Shown: positions 33,735 through 42,105, counted from the first letter of the stretch. The stretch: DNA of 64,000 nucleotides from CAJQQK01 sp965224225 (GCA_965224225.1 CBDCZF010000035.1:310001-374000); one strand, 5' to 3'. The notes: a model not told the origin generated them from the letters alone. Translations and numbers: made by a program.

Positions 33735-35455
33735 GCGCCCCATCCGAACAGAACAGTGAGAGTGCGCAAGGCCCGGCGCGCGCACTGTGCCATGAACCCA
33801 GCCACACGCCGCGTTGGGGCATGGTGGTTGACGTCAACCGCTGCGTCGGCTGTCAGACCTGCACCATCGCCTGCAAGCACTGGAACAATACGCTGCCCGA
33901 CGTTCAGTGGCGCCGGGTGATCGACATCGAGGAAGGGGAGTTCCCCGACGTCCAGCGCCACTTTCTTGTCGTCGGCTGCCAGCATTGCGCCAATCCGCCG
34001 TGTGTGCCGGTCTGCCCGACGGGGGCAACGCGGCAGCGCGCGGACGGCCTCGTCACGATGGACTACGACGTCTGTATCGGCTGCGGCTATTGCGCGGTCG
34101 CCTGTCCATATCAGGCGCGCACCATCGCACATGAGATCGAGGGCTATTTCGCGGACGAGATCACCCGGCAAGAGGAGCGCGTGTTCGATACCGGCCGCAT
34201 CGGCGTCGCTCAGAAATGCACGTTCTGCATGGACCGCGTCGACGGCGGCCTGGCGCGCGGCGAGACGCCCGGTGTCGAACCGGATGCGACGCCAGCGTGT
34301 GCGGCGGCCTGCATCGCCCAGGCGATCCGGTTCGGCGACTACAACGATCCGGCAAGCGAGGTCTCCACCCTCGTCCGTGACAATCCGAGCTTCCAGATGC
34401 ACGCGCAGCTTGAGACGAACCCGCAGATCAAGTATCTCTATACGACGCCGGCCGTACCTGGACGCGATGGTGAACCCACTGCGGAAGATGAGCCGGTTGC
34501 TGACCCTGCCTCACCGCTAGCTGGCAACGTCCAGGCGTTCTGGGACTGGCGGGCGGCGATGAACTGGATCTTCGGCGGCATCAGTTCGGGCTTCCTGGTC
34601 TGGCTCTGGCTTTTCTCCCTCGGCGGCTGGATCGAACCGTCGTTGCATGGCCGACTGAACTTCCTGGGCGGTGTCGTGATGGCCGTCGGGCTGTTCTTCG
34701 TGTTCTTGAAGATCGGCCGCAAGGAGCGTTTCTGGCGGGCGGTTGCCCGGCCGCAAACATCCTGGATGACGCGGGAACTCTATGTCGTCGTGATATTCGG
34801 CGCGGCAGTGCTCGCCGGATTGGTTTGGCCGGGCCCTGCCGTCTTTGCAGTCGCGGGCCTCGGCGCGTTTGCATTCCTCATCTGCCAGGCGATGATCCTC
34901 TGGCGTGCCCGGGGTATTCCGGCGTGGCGCCACCCGGTGATGCCGGCGATGATTGTAGCATCCGGGTTGCTCGAAGGCGCCGGTTTCTGCGCTCTCGTCC
35001 TGTTCGGCGCCAATTGGATCGGCATTGCCTCCAGCCACGCGCTCGGGCCGATCGCCATCGCTGGCGCAACCACCGCGGCAACGATGTTCGTGCTGTGGCG
35101 CGTCTATTTGGCGACCGCAGTGCGCGAGGGCGTTGGGCCTCGGTCGCGACATGTCTTAAACGAGATTGATCGATTTCTGGTGCCAATTGGTCAGGTCGGA
35201 CCGTTCCTCTTGTTTGAGGTGGGCTACTTGCTGGGTGATAGCAATGCTGCCCAGTTTGCAGTTGTTGGCGGAGGCATGCTGGCCATTGCTGGTGGCGCCT
35301 TTTGGAAATTCGGGGTGATCACCGCCGCCAGCCACCAGCAGGGCTTCGCAATGGCAAAGCAGCCACGGCGTGGCTCCGGCTCGCGCGCCGCACCGGCACG
35401 GCTTCAAGGCACGCCCATCCGACCGCCGAATGCTCGAGTCCCGGCCGAGGGCTGA
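33731..35455 (+). CDS. Fused iron-sulfur and NrfD-like membrane subunit of the PadB-type oxidoreductase (PadC-PadD fusion)
   Basis: A 574-residue electron-transfer and membrane-anchor subunit. Residues 30-235 form a DmsB/NrfC-type ferredoxin with four [4Fe-4S] cysteine groups: 38/41/44/48, 83/86/91/95, 115/118/121/125 and 163/166/190/194. After a Pro/Glu-rich linker (about 240-268), residues 270-545 contain about eight membrane helices of the NrfD/DmsC type with GGISSGFLVWLWLF and GAGFCALVLFGA. In Thauera, PadC and PadD are separate proteins; here they are one chain. It starts with GTG at 33731, overlapping the padB stop (GTGA). Electrons from the acyl-CoA substrate would pass through the clusters to membrane quinone. 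The tail after residue 545 is basic and Pro-rich. Confidence 0.82.
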   Translation: MSAPSEQNSESAQGPARALCHEPSHTPRWGMVVDVNRCVGCQTCTIACKHWNNTLPDVQWRRVIDIEEGEFPDVQRHFLVVGCQHCANPPCVPVCPTGATRQRADGLVTMDYDVCIGCGYCAVACPYQARTIAHEIEGYFADEITRQEERVFDTGRIGVAQKCTFCMDRVDGGLARGETPGVEPDATPACAAACIAQAIRFGDYNDPASEVSTLVRDNPSFQMHAQLETNPQIKYLYTTPAVPGRDGEPTAEDEPVADPASPLAGNVQAFWDWRAAMNWIFGGISSGFLVWLWLFSLGGWIEPSLHGRLNFLGGVVMAVGLFFVFLKIGRKERFWRAVARPQTSWMTRELYVVVIFGAAVLAGLVWPGPAVFAVAGLGAFAFLICQAMILWRARGIPAWRHPVMPAMIVASGLLEGAGFCALVLFGANWIGIASSHALGPIAIAGATTAATMFVLWRVYLATAVREGVGPRSRHVLNEIDRFLVPIGQVGPFLLFEVGYLLGDSNAAQFAVVGGGMLAIAGGAFWKFGVITAASHQQGFAMAKQPRRGSGSRAAPARLQGTPIRPPNARVPAEG

Positions 35456-35566
35456 CGCACTTGGTGGCTATGCCGGCACAACATCCGACCGCCGAGTACG
35501 TTGTCAACAAATACACTCGCAAGCAGGCGCAAGAAGAACCGGCCGGTTGCAATCGTTTGCCGCAAT

Positions 35567-35818
35567 GCTAGGGTCTGTTGGCATTTGACACGCGGGGACA
35601 GACATGAGCCGCTGCTGCCCCTCACCCTAACCCTCTCCCCGTACGCGCCGAAGTGGCGCTACGGGGAGAGGGAATCCGGCCGTGCCATTTTGCACCGCCG
35701 ATGGCAACGCGACAGGCCGAGTTCCCTCTCCCCGTACTTCACGGGGAGAGGGGTAGGGTGAGGGGCATAGGGCGTCTGCAAACTGGCGTCAGCATGCCAA
35801 ATGCCAACAGACCCTAGC
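35567..35818. repeat. Nested palindromic element with 21-bp perfect terminal inverted repeats
   Basis: The outer ends form a perfect 21-bp inverted repeat; the left arm begins GCTAGGGTCTGTTGGCATTT at 35567 and the right arm ends at 35818. Both ends read CTAG, possibly a target duplication. Enclosed is the separately listed 152-base palindromic repeat (35616-35767). There is no room for a transposase (252 bases in total), so it is a MITE-like relic or composite repeat, and the only non-coding content between padCD and gloB. Confidence 0.75.
35616..35767. repeat. Palindromic intergenic element, copy 2 (inverted relative to copy 1)
   Basis: It has the same terminal arms (TGCCCCTCACCCTAACCCTC and complement) and the same two internal hairpins as 9358-9511, in reverse order, so the copies are in opposite orientation. 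The central spacer differs in sequence. It lies inside the larger inverted repeat 35567-35818, whereas copy 1 lacks that outer repeat. Confidence 0.8.
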
Positions 35819-35868
35819 TAGGCTGCCGCCGCAGTCAGAAATCTTGTGCCAGGAGCCCGAACGACATC

Positions 35869-36639
35869 ATGGCCGAACTCGAGATCCATCAGTTTTCCTG
35901 CCTATCCGACAATTACGGCGTGCTCATTCGCGACGCGGAAGCAGGCGTGGTGGCCAGCATCGATGCGCCGAGCGCCGATGAGGTCAAGGCAGCTCTCGCC
36001 GAAAAAGGCTGGTCGCTCACTCACATCCTGACGACGCATCACCACTGGGATCACACAGACGGCAACCTGGCGCTCAAGGAGGCAACAGGCTGCACGATCA
36101 TTGGGCCGAAGGGCGAGGCCGACAAAGTGCCGGGCATTGACGAAAAGGTCGGTGAGGGTGATACGTTCAAATTCGGTAGTTTCGACGTCGAGGTCCAGGA
36201 AACGCCGGGCCATACCGCCGGTCATGTCATCTACCACATCCCGGCTGCCAAGGCCGCGTTCGTCGGCGATACGCTGTTTGCCATGGGCTGCGGCCGTGTC
36301 ATCGAAGGCGAGATGGAAGAGATGTGGCGAAGCGTCGAGAAGGTTGCCAAATTGCCGGCCGACACGGTGCTTTATTGCGGCCATGAATATACGGTCGCCA
36401 ATGCAACGTTCGCGATGTCGGTCGAGCCCGGCAACAAGGCGCTGCAGGACCGCTTCGAAGCAGTCAAGGCGTTGCGTGCTGCAGGCAAGCCGACGCTGCC
36501 GACGACCGTTGCCGAGGAACTCGAGACAAACCCCTTCATTCGCGTCGACAGCCCCGAGATCCGGGCCAATGTCGGGCGCGAAAATGCTGCTGACTGGGAA
36601 GTGTTCGCCGAAGTGCGCGAACGCAAGAACCGGTCGTGA
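35869..36639 (+). CDS. gloB: Hydroxyacylglutathione hydrolase (glyoxalase II)
   Basis: A 256-residue zinc metallo-beta-lactamase-fold enzyme that hydrolyses S-D-lactoylglutathione to D-lactate and glutathione in the cytoplasm, the second step of methylglyoxal detoxification. The metal motif is THHHWDHTDG, further ligands lie in PGHTAGH, FVGDTLFAMGCGR and YCGHEYT. The C-terminal domain carries the glutathione-binding KALQDRFEAVKALRAAGKP and NPFIRVDSPEI blocks. The length is normal. The cupin gene downstream begins with a GTG overlapping its stop. Confidence 0.94.
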   Translation: MAELEIHQFSCLSDNYGVLIRDAEAGVVASIDAPSADEVKAALAEKGWSLTHILTTHHHWDHTDGNLALKEATGCTIIGPKGEADKVPGIDEKVGEGDTFKFGSFDVEVQETPGHTAGHVIYHIPAAKAAFVGDTLFAMGCGRVIEGEMEEMWRSVEKVAKLPADTVLYCGHEYTVANATFAMSVEPGNKALQDRFEAVKALRAAGKPTLPTTVAEELETNPFIRVDSPEIRANVGRENAADWEVFAEVRERKNRS

Positions 36640-37058
36640 ATTGGCGGCAAGTCGTCGAGACGCTCGAACTGGCACCCCACCCGGAAGGTGGCTACTTTCG
36701 CGAGACATTCCGCGATACGGCCCTGGATGGCGACGGTCGCTCACGCTCGACGGCGATCTATTTCCTATTGCCCGACGGCGTCATATCGAGATGGCACCGC
36801 GTCGATGCGGTCGAGGTCTGGCACTGGTACGCCGGATCCACCCTGAGCCTCAGTGAGACCATCGGCGACAGCGAGCCGGACCTGGCGCAGGCCCGCGAAA
36901 TCATCCTCGGGCCCGACCTCTTGATTGGCGAGCGCCCGCAGCACGTCATCGCTGCTCATGCCTGGCAGCAGGCCCGCTCACTCGGAAACTGGACGCTGGT
37001 TGGCTGCACCGTGGCGCCTGCCTTCGAGTTCTCAGGCTTTGAATTGGCGCCCGACTGA
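36636..37058 (+). CDS. Cupin_5 (DUF985) family protein
   Basis: A 140-residue single-domain cupin of the DUF985 type. Family strings are LAPHPEGGYFRETFRD, STAIYFLLPDGVISRWHRVDAVEVWHWYAGS, PQHVIAAHAWQQAR and LVGCTVAPAFEFSGFEL. The histidines in WHRVDAVEVWHW are the likely metal or ligand site. The function is unknown, though the fold suggests sugar or small-molecule binding. It uses a GTG start overlapping the gloB stop by four bases, so it is co-translated with gloB. Confidence 0.87.
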   Translation: MNWRQVVETLELAPHPEGGYFRETFRDTALDGDGRSRSTAIYFLLPDGVISRWHRVDAVEVWHWYAGSTLSLSETIGDSEPDLAQAREIILGPDLLIGERPQHVIAAHAWQQARSLGNWTLVGCTVAPAFEFSGFELAPD

Positions 37059-37177
37059 GCGCTTCCCCACGTTTTCCAAGATCATCGATCTGATCTGGGC
37101 TGAAGCCGCGTGACTCGCGCGGCGCCCGGTTTATCATTGCTCTCATCTGGACGAGTCGAAACCTCGAGGAGAGCGTT

Positions 37178-37486
37178 ATGGCCAAGACCGTTTATGAATT
37201 CATCCCGAAGTTCGGTGAACTGCGTGACAACGTTCTGTTCGGCGACATTTGGGAGCGTGAGGATCTGTCGAAGCGCGACCGCAGCCTGGTGACGGTCGCC
37301 GTGCTGGCATCGCACTATCGTACGGCCGAGCTCAAAGGCCACATGCAGCGTGCGCTAGACAACGGCGTGACCAAGGAAGAACTCAAGGGCCTGATCACCC
37401 ACATTGCGTTTTATTCCGGCTGGCCGACGGCAGTGAATGCCGGACGTGTCGCCATGGAAGTGTTCGGCGACGATGACGATTCTTGA
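37178..37486 (+). CDS. Carboxymuconolactone decarboxylase (CMD) family protein
   Basis: A 102-residue helical protein of the CMD/AhpD-like family: FGDIWEREDLSKRDRSLVTVAVLASH, ELKGHMQRALDNGVTKEELKGLITHIAFYSGWPTAVNAG. It lacks the CxxC of AhpD, so it is not an alkylhydroperoxidase. True gamma-carboxymuconolactone decarboxylases have this size, but so do many uncharacterised members; with no other protocatechuate genes nearby the specific reaction is open. GAGGAGAG lies just before the ATG at 37178. The next gene starts 43 bases later on the same strand. Confidence 0.85.
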   Translation: MAKTVYEFIPKFGELRDNVLFGDIWEREDLSKRDRSLVTVAVLASHYRTAELKGHMQRALDNGVTKEELKGLITHIAFYSGWPTAVNAGRVAMEVFGDDDDS

Positions 37487-37529
37487 TCGGGTCAGGTCTC
37501 TTGTGTTTGTTTGACGGGGAGTGACGGCC

Positions 37530-38459
37530 ATGAAGGTCGGGTTCATCGGATTGGGCACCATGGGCGGAAAGATCGCGATGAACGCGATCAAGGGCGGCCA
37601 CGAGCTTGTGGTCCACGACGTGGCGCGGCAGATTGCAAAACCGCATCTCGATGCCGGCGCGGAGTGGGCCGACAGCCCGGCCGCGATCGCTTCGGCAGGT
37701 GTCGACGTCGTCCTGATGTCACTGCCGGGACCGGCTGAATTCGAGGCGGTCACGCTGGGCGAGAACGGCCTGATCAACGGTGTCCTGCCCGGCCAGGCGG
37801 TCCTCGACCTCACGACCAACTCACCTCAGGTCGTCCGCCGCGTCGCAGCGGTGCTGGCTGAAAAGCGCGTGCACCTGCTCGATGCGCCGGTCAGCGGCGG
37901 ACCGGGCGGCGCTGCGAGCGGCAAGATGGCGATCTGGGCCGGCGGTGACAAGAATGCCTACGAGCGTGCCCTGCCGGTCCTCGAAAGCATCAGCGATGAA
38001 CCGCGCTACATCGGCGATATCGGCTCGGGCTCGATCGCCAAGCTCGTGCATAACCTCAGCGGCTATATCGTGCACGCGGCGCTGGCCGAGACGTTCACGA
38101 TGGGCGTCAAGGCAGGCATCGATGCCGAATCGCTCTGGGAAGCCGTCAGGCAAGGTGCGATCGGCCGCCGTCGGGTGTTCGATGTTATGTCACTGCAATA
38201 TCTGCCAGGCCGTTTTGATCCGCCCGACTTTGCCTTGAAGCTTGCGCGCAAGGATGTGGCGCTGGCCTGCGAGGTCGGCCGCGAGTTCGATGTGCCGATG
38301 CGTCTTTCGCATCTCGTGCTGCAGGAGATGACGGAAGCGATCAACCGCGGCTGGGAGGGCCGCGATTCACGCTCGATGCTGCTCTTGCAGGAAGAACGCG
38401 CCGGCGTCGACGTGCGCGTCCCCCAAGAGCGGATCGACGAGATCAAAGGCGCCAAGTAG
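37530..38459 (+). CDS. NAD(P)-dependent beta-hydroxyacid dehydrogenase, HIBADH family (paralogue 1)
   Basis: A 309-residue 3-hydroxyisobutyrate dehydrogenase-like enzyme. The Rossmann motif is VGFIGLGTMGGKIAMN, the substrate-binding motif is LLDAPVSGGPGGAASG, the catalytic lysine lies in SIAKLVHNLSG, and the C-terminal cofactor segment is FALKLARKDVALAC. It oxidises a beta-hydroxyacid or reduces a semialdehyde; the substrate is unknown. ATG at 37530 is preferred to GTG at 37521 because GGGGAG precedes it at better spacing. It is the third gene in the run that may include the CMD protein, and is convergent with a paralogue four bases away. Confidence 0.87.
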   Translation: MKVGFIGLGTMGGKIAMNAIKGGHELVVHDVARQIAKPHLDAGAEWADSPAAIASAGVDVVLMSLPGPAEFEAVTLGENGLINGVLPGQAVLDLTTNSPQVVRRVAAVLAEKRVHLLDAPVSGGPGGAASGKMAIWAGGDKNAYERALPVLESISDEPRYIGDIGSGSIAKLVHNLSGYIVHAALAETFTMGVKAGIDAESLWEAVRQGAIGRRRVFDVMSLQYLPGRFDPPDFALKLARKDVALACEVGREFDVPMRLSHLVLQEMTEAINRGWEGRDSRSMLLLQEERAGVDVRVPQERIDEIKGAK

Positions 38460-38463
38460 CGCC

Positions 38464-39357
38464 CTATCTTGGCCCGAGCTTGACCCCCGTCATCTGTTCG
38501 TAAAGCTTGATGATCGATGCCCCGTCCTGCTTCGAATAACCGGCCGCACGGGCCATCTGGTAGACCTGCTGGCTGACGTTGGCGAGCAGCAGTGGCACGC
38601 CGAGTTCCTTGGCAAAAGCGGTTTCGAGTTCCTGATCCTTGAAGGATATATCGATCGTACCGCCGGGTTCGAAGTCACCCGACAGGAATCGCGGCACGCG
38701 GTGCTCGAGCGCGAAACTCGCGCCGGTGCTCACCCGGATGACGTCATACATTGTCTGCGGATCGAGGCCGGCCTTGGCGCCCATCGCGAAGGCTTCGGCG
38801 ATGGCGACGGTGTTGACCTGGATCAGCATGTTGTTGACGAGTTTCATGGCCAGACCCTGACCGATGTCGCCGACGTGGAAGATGTTGGACGACATCGCCT
38901 CGAAATAGGGCCGCCAGTCCTCGATATCAGCCGCACTACCGCCGGCGATAATCGACAACTCGCCCGATAGGGCACGCGGCGTGCCGCCACTGACCGGCGC
39001 ATCGACCATGGTCACGCCGAGGTCGAGCAAGCGGGCTTGAAACTGTTTGGCAGCGGTCGGGTCGATGGTGCTCATCATCGCGACGGCATGACCGGAACCT
39101 GCCGCTCCGGCAACGCCATTCTCGCCGAACAGCACGTCTTCGGTCTGCGCGGTTGTCTCGACCATTGTGATCGTGCGGTTGCCGGCGCGGGCTGCCTCTG
39201 CCGCCGAACCCACCTGCTTTGCGCCTGCCGCTACAAGGGCATCTACTTTTGCCGGATCGATATCGTGAACGTGAAGCGTGTGGCCGGCCTTGATCAGATT
39301 GCGGGCCATGCCGCCGCCCATTGCACCTAGTCCGATAAAACCGATTGCATCGGCCAT
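38464..39357 (-). CDS. NAD(P)-dependent beta-hydroxyacid dehydrogenase, HIBADH family (paralogue 2)
   Basis: A 297-residue enzyme of the same family as its convergent neighbour: GFIGLGAMGGGMARNLI, VDAPVSGGTPRALSG, catalytic Lys in LAMKLVNNMLIQ, and SFKDQELETAFAKELGVPLLLAN at the C-terminal side. This string pattern resembles 2-hydroxy-3-oxopropionate reductase and L-threonate dehydrogenase-like members. Substrate cannot be fixed. The stops of the two paralogues are four bases apart. It is transcribed towards its paralogue and away from the deacetylase/aconitase X operon. Confidence 0.87.
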   Translation of the reverse strand: MADAIGFIGLGAMGGGMARNLIKAGHTLHVHDIDPAKVDALVAAGAKQVGSAAEAARAGNRTITMVETTAQTEDVLFGENGVAGAAGSGHAVAMMSTIDPTAAKQFQARLLDLGVTMVDAPVSGGTPRALSGELSIIAGGSAADIEDWRPYFEAMSSNIFHVGDIGQGLAMKLVNNMLIQVNTVAIAEAFAMGAKAGLDPQTMYDVIRVSTGASFALEHRVPRFLSGDFEPGGTIDISFKDQELETAFAKELGVPLLLANVSQQVYQMARAAGYSKQDGASIIKLYEQMTGVKLGPR

Positions 39358-39510
39358 GGCCGTTTCTCCCGTGCCAACTATTTTTCGACTTGGCCCGGCA
39401 CCATCACACTAGGGAAACATGGGCTTGGCCGGAGCGGTATTGCTGGTTGATGATGCTAACATCGCCTGGACATCCCTGCACCGGTTGATCAAATCTGTTC
39501 GAGGCAAGCC

Positions 39511-40404
39511 ATGTGGTCCAATCCGCGCGTTCCCTTTCAGCTTTCCAGTCAACGCAAGCCGCTGGAGCCGCCCGGCGGCAAACCGATCATCGTCCATATC
39601 GCGATGAATATCGAGTATTGGCCCTACGAACGGCCGATGCCGCGCGGCGTCATGCCGGCACCGCATGGCGCCCCGAGCCAGCCCCCGGATGTGCCGAACT
39701 TCGCCTGGGTCGAATACGGACTGCGCTGCGGCATGCCTCGGCTCATGGACATGCTGGCGGCGCGCGATCTCAAGGCCTCGGCGTTCATCAACGCACAGGT
39801 GGCCGAGGTCTATCCGGCGCTGATGGATCAGGTCGTGGCAGCCGGTTGGGAACTGGTCGGCCACGGCTGGTTCCAGCAGTCATTGAAGCAGGTCGACGAC
39901 GAGACCGCCGTGATCAAGCAGAGCCTCGCCAAGCTCGCCGAAGTTTCGGGCAAGAAAACGCGTGCCTGGCTCGGCCCGGGTATTGGCCAGACCGTCGATA
40001 CCGTCGATATCCTGAAGGAAAACGGCATCGAGTTCCTGCATGATTTTGTGCTCGACGACCTGCCGTTCTGGATCCGGACCAAGCACGGGCCGATGGTCGG
40101 CCTGCCCTATACGTTCGAACTCAACGACGTACCGATCTACGCGATCCAGCACGGCTCGAGCGACGAGATCCTCAAACGCCTCGATGCGACGCTCGCGGTC
40201 TTCGAGCGCGAAACGGAGACCATGCCACGGGTCCTCACCTTCGGCCTGCATCCCCACCTGATCGGCGTGCCCCACGTTGCCTACTATTTCGAGAAGGCGC
40301 TCGACAGGTTGATCGCGCGTTCCGATACGACGTTCGTGACGTCGAGTGAGATGGGTGACTGGTTCGTTGCAGCAGATGGCACGGGCGGCGCCGACGTCGC
40401 CTGA
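39511..40404 (+). CDS. Polysaccharide-deacetylase-fold (PuuE/allantoinase-like) hydrolase
   Basis: A 297-residue NodB-fold protein. It begins its domain with IIVHIAMNIEYWPYE in place of the TFDDG of sugar deacetylases, and has LKASAFINAQVAEVYP, WELVGHGWFQQ, RAWLGPGIGQT, DDLPFWI and LHPHLIGVPHV. This pattern matches the subgroup that includes cofactor-independent allantoinase (PuuE) and other cyclic-amide or amide hydrolases rather than chitin or peptidoglycan deacetylases. It is first in an operon with aconitase X. The likely role is hydrolysis of an N-acyl or cyclic amide feeding the pathway. The ATG at 39511 follows GAGG. Confidence 0.82.
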   Translation: MWSNPRVPFQLSSQRKPLEPPGGKPIIVHIAMNIEYWPYERPMPRGVMPAPHGAPSQPPDVPNFAWVEYGLRCGMPRLMDMLAARDLKASAFINAQVAEVYPALMDQVVAAGWELVGHGWFQQSLKQVDDETAVIKQSLAKLAEVSGKKTRAWLGPGIGQTVDTVDILKENGIEFLHDFVLDDLPFWIRTKHGPMVGLPYTFELNDVPIYAIQHGSSDEILKRLDATLAVFERETETMPRVLTFGLHPHLIGVPHVAYYFEKALDRLIARSDTTFVTSSEMGDWFVAADGTGGADVA

Positions 40405-40451
40405 TATTTGGGGCTGGCGGCGCAGTTATCGAGGCAGCGAAGGAAAGGGTG

Positions 40452-41693
40452 ATGAAGCTCAGCACGCAAGAGCAGTCGATGCTGGCCGGCGAGCAAGGCG
40501 CGGCGCGGCAGTGGGCGATCGGGCATCAGATGCAGGTCGGACAGATGTTCGATGCACCCGACATGGTCGAGGTCGGCCAGGCCCATATGATGGCGGATCC
40601 GGAATCGCTGGGCGATGCCGGGGTACAGTTCCTCGAGCGCTTTGCCGAATTGCCGGAAGCGGAACGGCGCGTGGCGATCCCGATGATCACCGACCCGCGC
40701 GGCGTCGATCTTTCCTACTATGATCCGCTCGGCCAGACCGAGGAGATGGCTAATCTCGAGCGCCGTTTCATCGCCGCTTGCAAAAAACTCGGCATCATCC
40801 TGACGGATACCTGTATCAACTACCAAACCATCATGCCGCCGGTGCTCGGAGAGCATGTTGCCTATGGTGATACCGGCGTCGTGATCTATTCGAACAGCGT
40901 GTGCGGTGCCAGATCGAACTTCGAGGGTGGACCGTCGGCGCTGGCGGCCGGCCTGACCGGGCGCACGCCGCGCTATGGATTGCATCTCGACGAGCATCGC
41001 CGGGCAACACGACGCTATGCCGTGAGGATCGAACCCAAAGACCTCACCGACTGGGGCGTGCTCGGTGCCGTGATTGGCCGCAAGGCGGGCTCTTACTGGG
41101 AAGTGCCGGTTATCGAAGGCATCGAACATGTGCCGTCGTCGGACGAGCTGAAGCACTTCGGCGCCGCCATGGCGAGCTTCGGCTCGACGCCGTTGTTTCA
41201 CATCGCCGGTATCACGCCCGAGTGCCGCACGCTCGGCGATGTCGGCGGTGAGGCGCTTGGCGCCGAAGACATCACCGCTGATGATATCTCAGCCTTGCGC
41301 CGGCCGTTCGGCGCGAAGGGTGAAAAGGTCGACGTCGTCGTGTTCGCCGCTCCGCAGCTGTCGATCGTCGAGATGCAGCAGGTCGCGGACCTGTGTCGTG
41401 GGCGCACCATCAATAATGGCACGGCGATGATCGTGTGCACGGCGACCACCGTTTATGCCGACGCGCGACGCCTCGGCTATGTCGAGGCGATCGAGGCGTT
41501 CGGCGGGCGCGTTTTACAGGGCACCTGCTTCTACCAGCAATACGCGCGTGAGATCGGCGAAGCGAACGGCTGGAAGCGGTTGCTCTCGAATTCGACCAAG
41601 ATTGTCAATATCCTCGGCGGCTACGGCTATTCGCCGGCGCTTGCCTCGATGGAAGAGTGCGTTGCATCGGCTGCAGCCGGGGAGATCGTTTGA
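40452..41693 (+). CDS. Aconitase X catalytic (large) subunit
   Basis: A 413-residue protein of the aconitase X (DUF521) family, Fe-S-dependent dehydratases. Typical blocks are QQSMLAGEQGAARQWAI-like at the N-terminus, DTCINYQTIMPPVLGEHVAYGD, SNSVCGARSNFEGGPSAL, GLTGRTPRYGLH and GTCFYQQY. Characterised homologues dehydrate cis-3-hydroxy-L-proline (bacteria) or phosphomevalonate (archaea). Here the loop usually written CTPY reads CINY, so this is a divergent member whose substrate is not predictable. GGAAAGGG precedes the ATG at 40452. The stop overlaps the start of the small-subunit gene by one base. Confidence 0.87.
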   Translation: MKLSTQEQSMLAGEQGAARQWAIGHQMQVGQMFDAPDMVEVGQAHMMADPESLGDAGVQFLERFAELPEAERRVAIPMITDPRGVDLSYYDPLGQTEEMANLERRFIAACKKLGIILTDTCINYQTIMPPVLGEHVAYGDTGVVIYSNSVCGARSNFEGGPSALAAGLTGRTPRYGLHLDEHRRATRRYAVRIEPKDLTDWGVLGAVIGRKAGSYWEVPVIEGIEHVPSSDELKHFGAAMASFGSTPLFHIAGITPECRTLGDVGGEALGAEDITADDISALRRPFGAKGEKVDVVVFAAPQLSIVEMQQVADLCRGRTINNGTAMIVCTATTVYADARRLGYVEAIEAFGGRVLQGTCFYQQYAREIGEANGWKRLLSNSTKIVNILGGYGYSPALASMEECVASAAAGEIV

Positions 41694-42100
41694 TGGCCCG
41701 TGAACTCAAATGTCACATCGGGATCGGCGAACCGGTGACCGGCGAAGCACTGGTCGCAAGCGATAACTTTTCGGCGCGCTACGATCTCGACCGCATCAAG
41801 GGCGTCTTCTCGCGTCCCGAACATGCGCTTGCCGGCCAGTCGTACAAGGACAAGATCTTGGTCCTGAATACGGCAAAGGGTGGAGTCGCCTCAGCCTGGA
41901 TGCTGCATGAGATGGTGGCGCGCGGCATCGCGCCGAAGGCGATCCTGTTCAACAGCGCCAACACCATCCTGGCACAGGGTGCCGCGTTGGCCGGCATGGC
42001 GATGTGTGATCGCTTCATTGACGGTGATGTCACGAAGCTGATCGAAACAGGCGAGATGGTCGCCGTCTATCCGGCCGAAGGCCGTGTCGTGGTGGAGTGA
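41693..42100 (+). CDS. Aconitase X swivel (small) subunit, DUF126
   Basis: A 135-residue swivel-domain subunit (DUF126) that forms one enzyme with the preceding gene product. Diagnostic strings are DLDRIKGVFSRPEHALAGQSYKDKILVLNTAKGGVASAW and LFNSANTILAQGAALAGMAM. The start ATG at 41693 overlaps the large-subunit stop (TGATG). In some bacteria the two parts are fused; here they are separate, as in the heterodimeric type II enzymes. The following hydrolase overlaps its stop. Confidence 0.9.
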   Translation: MARELKCHIGIGEPVTGEALVASDNFSARYDLDRIKGVFSRPEHALAGQSYKDKILVLNTAKGGVASAWMLHEMVARGIAPKAILFNSANTILAQGAALAGMAMCDRFIDGDVTKLIETGEMVAVYPAEGRVVVE

Positions 42101-42105
42101 GCATA

